Assembly: GCF_038022665.1 (NCBI RefSeq)
Contig: NZ_CP150629.1
Location: 2,152,480-2,216,479 of the forward strand
Direction: 5' to 3'
DNA from: Methanolobus sp. WCC4
GTDB taxonomy: Archaea; Halobacteriota; Methanosarcinia; Methanosarcinales; Methanosarcinaceae
Length of the DNA: 64,000 bases
The first letter of the stretch is position 1; each line of letters begins with the position of its first letter. A model generated the notes under the pieces. The model made no database searches and was not told the origin of the DNA. It saw only the letters and a list, made by a program, of their open reading frames with translations. Shown here in pieces: positions 55,809 to 64,000 of this stretch. The position numbers and the translations under genes are program-made.

Positions 55809-56317
55809 AGTACCATCCTATATTTGTTCAATGATTTTTATAATATTGATGTGATATTGAAAAGAAGCTATATAATCTTTATTATAAATTTTAGTAAATC
55901 CCATGGACTATTCACACTGTTAACTGTTTTCAAAAAAGCGATAGGTCCGTAGAAGTAAAGAAAAAACAAGATCCTTGTCCGTAACTATTGTAAAGAACAA
56001 CATTTTAAAAAAAATGAACCAATAAGGCACGTACATTCACTCTGTAATTTTTGGTTGGTTGGTATGCGAGTCAATGCCAAAGACATACTATTTGCATGTC
56101 ACCGCGCCTTGTTTTTCAAAACACATAACTAGTATTTAAGTTTTTATAAATTATTCTAGAGTGTCAATTGTGAACTACATCGATACACAATATGTTCCAC
56201 ATGGCCCCAATATTACCATTTTATCCGATCAACAATACCAGATATAAAAAAAGTAGGAAATTGCACATGTACACATTATAAATACTATCAATACTAAAGT
56301 TCTTTGGGGTTAAAACA
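55809..56317. other. AT-rich intergenic region
   Basis: The 509-base gap holds TATA-like sequence for the beta-helix gene near 55868-55885 and, at its far end, GGGGTT, the ribosome binding site of the zinc ribbon gene. I see no gene, repeat or clear structure in the rest. Confidence 0.5.
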
Positions 56318-56452
56318 ATGAAAAAACTAAAGAAATGCCCGGAGTGTAATTCAGAATTGAATGAGAACGAAACTGTACAGTTCTGCAAAACATGTGGTTA
56401 CTGGACGAATATAGGAACTGTGAGGTTCGACCCTATAGCGTTGATCGATTGA
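56318..56452 (+). CDS. Zinc ribbon mini-protein
   Basis: The 44 residues contain CPEC near the start and CKTC 17 residues later, the two C-x-x-C pairs of a zinc ribbon, followed by a short aromatic tail. GGGGTT lies 10 bases before ATG 56318. It ends 16 bases before the converging kinase gene. It is too short to assign, but the zinc site and ribosome binding site make it credible. Confidence 0.7.
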   Translation: MKKLKKCPECNSELNENETVQFCKTCGYWTNIGTVRFDPIALID

Positions 56453-56467
56453 GCAACAGGTTTTCAA

Positions 56468-57919
56468 TTAGTTAACTGGGATCGTGAAAGTGAATTTACT
56501 GCCTTTGCCGGATTCACTTTCAACCCATATCCTACCTTTATGCAGTTCTACATATTTCCGGGTCAGCATTAGACCAAGACCTGTACCTTCATACTGCCGG
56601 GATAAGGATGAGTCGATCTGGCTGAAAGGCTTAAAAAGCTTTTTCTGGTCACTTGATGAAATACCGATGCCAGTATCTGTAACCGATATGTGAGCCATGT
56701 CCTCTTTCCTTTCCGATCTGATTGTGACGATACCACCGGCATCTGTGAACTTTATACCATTGCTCACCAGATTGTAAAGTATCTGTTTAAGGACCGATCT
56801 GTCCGCGGACAGATATTCAGGATGAGAACCACACTCCAGCTTTATTACTATCTCTTTGACTGCTGCAAGTGGTTGCATGAAAGAGAGCATTTCTTCCAGA
56901 ACATTATGGTCTGACACCTTTTCCAGTTCCAGTTCGATTTTCCCGGATTCTACTTTGGATATATCCAGAATGTCATTGATGATCCCAAGGAGATGTTTTC
57001 CACTATTGGAGATATTGTTAACATATCGATATTGCTTATCGTTAAGACCCCCTAACTGCCCGAGGATCAGGAGACCCGAGAAGCCGATTATGGAGTTTAG
57101 AGGTGTTCTGAGCTCATGGCTTATATTAGCAAGAAATTCACTCTTTGCTCTGTTTGAAGACTCAGCATCCAATTTTGCATTTCTTAGCTCTGTTATGTCA
57201 ACTCCGTATTCTATGATACCTTTGATATTACCCTGATCATCTTTTATCGCGGATACGAACATCTTGAATGCCTTGCCGGTCTTGATCTCACGTATATCTT
57301 CAGGTGTAGTCTCGTAAAGTATTGTTTCACCTGTTAAGAGAACTTCCTCCACTTTACACCAGGGACACGGAGAGGACCTTTGCATGAATGCCTCGTAACA
57401 TTTCCTTCCCAGAACCTTATCGACCGAATCAGCATTTGCCAGTTCCAAGCGGAAGCCCGCATTGTTCATAACGATGACATTGTATTCGTTATCCACCACA
57501 TTAAGGGTCCCGGGAAGCATATCTATTATGGAATGGAGTAGTTCCCTGTTCTTCCGGGCTTCATATTCCGCCTGCTTTCTTTCGGTAATATCCCGTACAA
57601 CAGCCAGATTGAGGTGATCACCATTATATTCTATCGGACTGAAATTAAGTTCAATTGGCAGTAAGGAACTGTCCTTGCATACACATACCATTTCAACGAT
57701 CCCACCGCCCTGACCCAGTTTCTCAGCAACCTGCTTACCTGCCATTTCCCTGAACTCAGGAGGTATCAGGTCAAGTACTCCCATCTGCAGTAATTCATCC
57801 CTTGAATAACCCAGACATTCACATGTTATGGGATTTACTTCCAGAAAACGGCCTTCTGCATTATAGATAGCAATACCGTCATTTACAGAATTGAAGATCG
57901 TTTTGAAAAGGTCGTCCAA
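56468..57919 (-). CDS. PAS sensor histidine kinase
   Basis: The 483 residues carry two PAS domains and a HisKA/HATPase core. The first PAS ends AVVRDITERKQ; the second contains a Cys cluster (KCYEAF, then SPCPWCKVEEV) like that in the kinase at 12801. The phospho-acceptor His lies in LANISHELRTPLNSIIGFSGLL, and the ATPase part has GTGLGLML. It has no membrane segment. TTG 57919 is the likely start: GGGGGC lies six bases before it, and no better start is found. The Cys cluster may make it a redox or metal sensor. Confidence 0.9.
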   Translation of the reverse strand: MDDLFKTIFNSVNDGIAIYNAEGRFLEVNPITCECLGYSRDELLQMGVLDLIPPEFREMAGKQVAEKLGQGGGIVEMVCVCKDSSLLPIELNFSPIEYNGDHLNLAVVRDITERKQAEYEARKNRELLHSIIDMLPGTLNVVDNEYNVIVMNNAGFRLELANADSVDKVLGRKCYEAFMQRSSPCPWCKVEEVLLTGETILYETTPEDIREIKTGKAFKMFVSAIKDDQGNIKGIIEYGVDITELRNAKLDAESSNRAKSEFLANISHELRTPLNSIIGFSGLLILGQLGGLNDKQYRYVNNISNSGKHLLGIINDILDISKVESGKIELELEKVSDHNVLEEMLSFMQPLAAVKEIVIKLECGSHPEYLSADRSVLKQILYNLVSNGIKFTDAGGIVTIRSERKEDMAHISVTDTGIGISSSDQKKLFKPFSQIDSSLSRQYEGTGLGLMLTRKYVELHKGRIWVESESGKGSKFTFTIPVN

Positions 57920-58189
57920 TCATATGCCCCCATAGAAGAAATGAAGATCAGAATCTAATATTTCTGTCCTGGTTGTCTCAATACCACTATACATGCGTTG
58001 TTCATTCCATTTTTCATAGATCAAAATGCAAACAGGGTCTATTATAAGTTTTATTATGGAGGTACAGGCTATTGATAATAGAGTATTATGCGTCAGTATA
58101 TAAATGTTTTTATAAATATAGCAGTTTCTTTTCGTTAATTGTGCAACAAAGCTAAAATAACCAGAACATGAACATAAGGAAGAAACAAG

Positions 58190-58954
58190 ATGAAAATAAA
58201 TGAAGACCTAACTGTAAGTTTAGATCAGCTGGAAGAATTCCAGAGGATCATTGGTTTTGGATTTAACAACAAAAGCATTTTGACAGAGGCTTTGACACAT
58301 GGTTCATTCTATAGCGGTAACAAGCGGAAAATGAAAGCTTTCATGCAAAAGAACAAGCTGGAAAATGCTGATTACAATAAACTGGAGAATCTGGGAGACC
58401 TTGTACTGGACCTCATTATCGGTGACTTCTTTTACCATCACAAAGAGACCGAGGATTATGCAAAGTCCAACGGCCTGTCAATAGAAGCTGCATTAACCGC
58501 TGTTAAGATCGTGCTAGTAGAGAACGAAGCTCTGGTCCCCGTAGCACAAAAACTGGAGCTGGAAAAGTACATCATCTACGGCTATCTGGATAATGTTGAA
58601 GATATATTCGATGATGTGATCGAAGCACTCATTGGAGCTATCTATCTTGATCAGGGATTACCTGAAGCCAGAGAGTTTGTCTACAAGTATTTTGATATCG
58701 AAAGTGCTTTAGAGAAAATACCACATTCAGACCCAATAGGCAAAATACAACAGATATATGGCGAAGACAACATCCAATATCCATTGATCGAAGAAACCGG
58801 CCCAGGTCATTGCAGGATGTTCACTTTTGGACTGGAAATACATGGTTCGATAGTATCCACAGGAAAAGCAACTCAGGTCAGGAAAGCAAAAGCCGAAGCT
58901 GCAAGGAAACATCTTCAGTATTTGAAAGGGAAAGGTTCATTGGAGCAGGGATAG
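58190..58954 (+). CDS. rnc: Bacterial-type ribonuclease III
   Basis: The 254 residues have an RNase III domain (about 1-165) and a C-terminal dsRNA-binding domain. The signature LENLGDLVLDL places Glu66 and Asp70, and DDVIEALIGAIYLD supplies Asp142 and Glu145: the four metal-site acids of the family. The extra Glu seen in many bacterial enzymes is Asn63 here. The dsRBD part keeps KAKAEAARKHL. RNase III is rare in archaea, which usually process rRNA by a splicing endonuclease, so horizontal gain is likely. AGGAAG precedes ATG 58190. It lies about 3 kb from the rRNA operon. Confidence 0.92.
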   Translation: MKINEDLTVSLDQLEEFQRIIGFGFNNKSILTEALTHGSFYSGNKRKMKAFMQKNKLENADYNKLENLGDLVLDLIIGDFFYHHKETEDYAKSNGLSIEAALTAVKIVLVENEALVPVAQKLELEKYIIYGYLDNVEDIFDDVIEALIGAIYLDQGLPEAREFVYKYFDIESALEKIPHSDPIGKIQQIYGEDNIQYPLIEETGPGHCRMFTFGLEIHGSIVSTGKATQVRKAKAEAARKHLQYLKGKGSLEQG

Positions 58955-59062
58955 TTAGATTGCTTTTTAAATTCATTGTGTGATGGGAATCATCACATTC
59001 TTTTTTTGAAATTACTAATACACTTACGTTCAAGCAGCATAAAAGTGTCTACATCTAAGAAT

Positions 59063-61375
59063 TTAATATTCTCTCAGGTCATTTCCATTTTTCCTGATAT
59101 ATCCCATAATCTTATCTTTTAACCTCACAGGAAGCTTGGCAATATCCAACATCTTATCTGAATATTTTTGAAGATCATCTCTTAATTCAGGATAGGAAAT
59201 CTCCTGGACTGGAATTGTAATAATACGCTTTGCATCAAATACCAGACCAGATAAACCGACCGCAACTTGAATTTCTTCCTTGATACTAGGCTCGAGTGAA
59301 ATTTCTATTTGTTTGATTGAAGCGATTAATTGGTCCATGTTCTCAATCATTGTTTTACTATTTTCCTTAATCTCAGAGATATCTGCATAAAGAGACAGTG
59401 ATGGAAAGAAACCTATCAATGTGGAAAGAATCATCATTTGATTTTCTACCTTTGATTCACTCTTTATCTCATCAATTTTAGCAATAATTAATTTGTTTTC
59501 AGAAATATCAGGAATCTTTGATTTTAACGAGAAAATTACATTATCAAGGTTCTTTCCCATTTGTTCCTGACTTTCAACTCCCCATCCTTGTATTTCTTTA
59601 TTGACAGAACAAGCAATGTATTCGGCCTCTGTCCCTTTTGCCTCCCTGCAAGCAGCCTCAGCCTTCTCCTTTACATCGTCAATGAGTTTTTTGATATTTT
59701 GATGAAAATAAGGCTTTATTTTATGGAAAAGATGATTCAAATTTGGAGTATTTCCCTTTGTTTTATCCATTAAGTATTCTGCATAATGACATTGCTTGCG
59801 ACAATATGTAACTAGCTCTACCTTTGATTCAATACCCATTTTATGAGGGGCTTGGGCAGCAAACAAAGCATCAGAAAGATTTTCAATTACCTTTACCAAC
59901 CTTTTCTTGTTTGTTGAATCCTCAGCTACTGACCTTGCATCAATAAGGTATTTTTCAATTTTTTGTCGAGAAATCTGTTTTTTTAGTATAACTTCGCTGA
60001 AAGAACGATAGAATAAGTAACAAAATTTTGCAGGATTAAAATAGCAGTCTTCAATTGCAGCTTTCTCAAAATGTACAACAGCTTTTTCGACTAAATCTCC
60101 AAGTACCCTTTCATCCTTGGTTTTTGATGCCTTGTAAACGTATATTTTGCCAAGAGAATAATTAGCCCTATTTCGAATACAACTATGTTTATCTCCGGTA
60201 AGAGTAACCAAGCAATCAAGAATTTCGGAATCTCCACCTATATGAGGATAAATGAAGCCTAAAGAATGGGCAACTCCCATTCTAACTGAGCCACTTTCAT
60301 CTTGTGCCAAAATTAGCAAATCTCTAAGGGATTTTTCAGGGAAGGGTAAATCAGGACAAGCATCCCCTATCGAGAAAGCTAATCCTTTCCTTATAGATTC
60401 ATCACTATTATTTACATATTGATGCAATATTTCCCATGCATCTTCTTTATCAGGAAAAGAAGAAAAAGCATTACCTACAGAAATAATTAAACTACCCTTG
60501 AAATCGAATCTTTCATCATCTAATAAACCCATCAATTCTTTTTGAGCCAATATTTTAACTTTATCTGGAAAGTGTTGGAAAACATAGCCGATTGAAATGG
60601 ATGCTGTTTCCCTTACACTTCTGTCTTCATGAATAACCAGTTGCATTAAATCATAATATCCACTTTGTTTTTCTGGATAAAATGAATATGAATGGAATAT
60701 AGAGGAAGTTATTTCGTAGGTATTGAGAAAAGATGATGAATCTATAACGTAAAATAAATCATCCCAAGCTTCTAGTTTATCTTCAACATGTGGAAAAACA
60801 TAGCTAAACGATCTAGCTGCTTCATGGCCTACATCACAATCATCTTCTAGTGCCATCCTTACTAAAATATCCCATGCTTTATTTCTATCAGGAAGATAAG
60901 GAAAAGCAAATTTAAGTGACATGGCAACACTTTCCTGAACCTCCTCATGAGAATTTCTTGCAAGCCGAAACAAGTCTTTCATTGCCTGGTCCTGAAATTC
61001 TTCAGGAATATATGCAAATGCCGGACCTATTGCAAAAGCTGCATATTCTTTAACCTCGATGTCTCGAGATAGTGTCAGCCTGTGCAGTTTCTGCCATGCT
61101 TCATTTTTATCTGGTAAATCCTTAAATGCGGGACCCAATGGCTGTAAAACACCTGTAATTGAGCTACTACTCCTTGAATTTAAAACATGCTTTACCGCAT
61201 CCCATGCTTCGCTTTTGTCTTTAAGACAAGAAAGCACACTTAGAAGAAATGAAATAGCTTCCTTTTGGGGAGGGCCACTTGCATATTTAGCGGTTTCGAT
61301 TAAAGATTGGTAAGCTAAGTCCCGTCCAGATGACGACCAAAAATCTTTGGTTATTTGCTCAATATTTGAAGGCAT
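59063..61375 (-). CDS. HEAT-repeat protein
   Basis: The first two thirds of the 770 residues consist of HEAT/PBS-lyase-like helical repeats, with a repeated pattern of about 36 residues: (D/N)K-x-E-A-W-x-x-L ... V-R-x-x-x-A-x-S-(I/L)-G-x-x-(F/Y). The last third is helical with a coiled segment (SALREI-like) and no membrane part. Such proteins act as scaffolds. It sits next to a fragment of a possible phage-type gene, so it may belong to an accessory region. I recognise no defence or enzyme domain in it. Confidence 0.75.
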   Translation of the reverse strand: MPSNIEQITKDFWSSSGRDLAYQSLIETAKYASGPPQKEAISFLLSVLSCLKDKSEAWDAVKHVLNSRSSSSITGVLQPLGPAFKDLPDKNEAWQKLHRLTLSRDIEVKEYAAFAIGPAFAYIPEEFQDQAMKDLFRLARNSHEEVQESVAMSLKFAFPYLPDRNKAWDILVRMALEDDCDVGHEAARSFSYVFPHVEDKLEAWDDLFYVIDSSSFLNTYEITSSIFHSYSFYPEKQSGYYDLMQLVIHEDRSVRETASISIGYVFQHFPDKVKILAQKELMGLLDDERFDFKGSLIISVGNAFSSFPDKEDAWEILHQYVNNSDESIRKGLAFSIGDACPDLPFPEKSLRDLLILAQDESGSVRMGVAHSLGFIYPHIGGDSEILDCLVTLTGDKHSCIRNRANYSLGKIYVYKASKTKDERVLGDLVEKAVVHFEKAAIEDCYFNPAKFCYLFYRSFSEVILKKQISRQKIEKYLIDARSVAEDSTNKKRLVKVIENLSDALFAAQAPHKMGIESKVELVTYCRKQCHYAEYLMDKTKGNTPNLNHLFHKIKPYFHQNIKKLIDDVKEKAEAACREAKGTEAEYIACSVNKEIQGWGVESQEQMGKNLDNVIFSLKSKIPDISENKLIIAKIDEIKSESKVENQMMILSTLIGFFPSLSLYADISEIKENSKTMIENMDQLIASIKQIEISLEPSIKEEIQVAVGLSGLVFDAKRIITIPVQEISYPELRDDLQKYSDKMLDIAKLPVRLKDKIMGYIRKNGNDLREY

Positions 61376-61437
61376 CTAGAGGAGATTTAGAACGTTTAAA
61401 GTATAAAAATTGTATGAAAAGAATACAGCAATGATAA

Positions 61438-61716
61438 CAAAATTCGAAAAAAGATATCGACACTGAGGAAGGAATTCTACCAGCAATACAAAGCTTACGC
61501 ATCGTGGTCTGTGTAGATCCAGCGGTCACATCCAATGAGGAATACGACCGCAGTACTTCACAGGGTGATGAAGGAACAGGATTTAACAAGAGCCGGGGTG
61601 GGGATTTTATTGTGAAGTATTATTCTAAAATACAGAACAATCTCAGAGAAAAGCAGGTGGATGAGACTGCAGAACTGGTAATTGAGAAACTGAAAAAAGA
61701 AAAGAAAGTATTATGA
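61438..61716 (+). pseudogene. Gene fragment, possibly related to phage terminase
   Basis: A reading frame without a clear start encodes LPAIQSLRIVVCVDPAVTSN and a charged tail. The first part resembles the RIVVGVDPA strand of phage terminase large subunits (Walker B/nuclease region). The rest does not continue as expected, and the frame begins right after a stop at 61435. I treat it as a remnant. The stretch 61376-61895 otherwise holds no gene I can support. Confidence 0.3.
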
Positions 61717-61895
61717 TATGTACCGCGCTTTGAGTGGGACCATATTCTCTTTCTTGATTTGGTATACAGCATATTATCAGAAGAGTTATCCACTTGATGA
61801 TGTTACAAAAAGCATAGTACCAAAAAACAGTAAAACGACAGCATTGTTGCTCTGAAGTGATTAAAGCCAGTAAAAAAAGATAAGTTGTATGAGTG

Positions 61896-62018
61896 AGTTG
61901 GCAGCGTTCTATAGTTCCCAAAGACTCTCGTACTTAAGTACAGTATAGAACGCAGGCGGACTTATCTTCTGTGTTCGGGATGGGTACAGGAATCGCCCCG
62001 CCGCTATGGCCGCCAAAC
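61896..62018 (-). rRNA. rrf: 5S ribosomal RNA
   Basis: Terminal helix TTGGCGG/CTGCCAA (62010-62016 with 61898-61904) and the conserved loop sequence GGCGGGGCGATTCCTGTACC on the minus strand identify 5S rRNA. The 3' end faces the left. Boundaries are approximate. It follows tRNA-Cys and 23S in the same transcript direction. Confidence 0.85.
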
Positions 62019-62043
62019 TCTCTCATGATGAAGGTAAAGGTAA

Positions 62044-62115
62044 AGCCAAGATCCGGATTCGAACCGGAATGGAATCGCTCTGCAGGCGATTGCGTAGCCG
62101 CTCCGCCATCTTGGC
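62044..62115 (-). tRNA. tRNA-Cys (GCA)
   Basis: The acceptor stem GCCAAGA/TCTTGGC, the anticodon loop CTGCAGA with anticodon GCA inside a 6-bp stem, and TTCGAAT in the T loop are all present. The base after the acceptor is U, the discriminator typical of tRNA-Cys. CCA is not encoded. It lies between the 23S and 5S genes, 26 bases before 5S. Confidence 0.93.
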
Positions 62116-62204
62116 AATGAGCGATTGATGAACGGATTCATACTATTTATACATTACCTTAGATAACGTGTATATTAACATGCACATATCAGATTTCGCC
62201 TGGA

Positions 62205-64000
<1,796 letters not shown>

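Overview
The window comes from a methanogenic archaeon of the Methanosarcinaceae, most like Methanolobus or Methanococcoides. This rests on Methanosarcina-type S-layer duplication domains, a PGF-CTERM-like sorting tail, archaeal AspRS and GatD, archaeal lipoproteins, an iron-sulfur flavoprotein (Isf), a K+-independent membrane pyrophosphatase, TATA boxes and GGTG/GGAGG ribosome binding sites. No genome-wide comparison was possible.

Layout. 0-11 kb: start of rpiA, aspS, a 2055-residue S-layer-like protein, gatD and argH. 11-16 kb: stand-alone cheW, an exported acetolactate decarboxylase lipoprotein, a PAS histidine kinase and dapL. 16-31 kb: the most distinctive block. A PstS-like phosphate-binding protein carries an archaeal type IV pilin N-terminus. 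It is followed by pstC, pstA, a TadA/GspE-type secretion ATPase and two TadC/FlaJ-type membrane proteins in one tightly overlapping series. A pilin-like gene, a RecA/FlaH-like protein with a broken Walker A motif, an exported beta-rich protein and two AbrB-PhoU regulators lie around it. Each PhoU gene overlaps a small membrane-protein gene. No pstB is present. 31-40 kb: aroC, a CDF metal exporter, two lipoproteins, a CooC-like ATPase, a cupin, a TctA-like permease, a tRNA thiolation enzyme (ncsA) and a membrane protein. 40-47 kb: a 59-residue membrane protein, hppA, small exported and zinc-binding proteins, the divergent pair isf/hxlR, a lipoprotein and a LysE-type exporter. 47-58 kb: two more PAS kinases, a coiled-coil protein, a pilin-domain lipoprotein, a 1295-residue NosD-like beta-helix protein and a zinc ribbon. 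58-64 kb: bacterial-type RNase III, a HEAT-repeat protein and a gene fragment. They precede an rRNA operon on the minus strand, in the order 23S - tRNA-Cys - 5S.

The best candidate for an undescribed system is the pst/type IV pilus block. It may place a phosphate-binding domain on a pilus-type filament or membrane stalk, with expression and phosphate uptake controlled by the PhoU pair. A second lead is two possible small RNAs (about 39.85 and 45.78 kb). Each starts about 25-35 bases after a TATA box, is closed by a perfect 12-bp stem, and exposes a C-rich loop resembling anti-Shine-Dalgarno sequence. Several genes for surface proteins and machinery appear to start with TTG. One phoU gene seems to need ATT.
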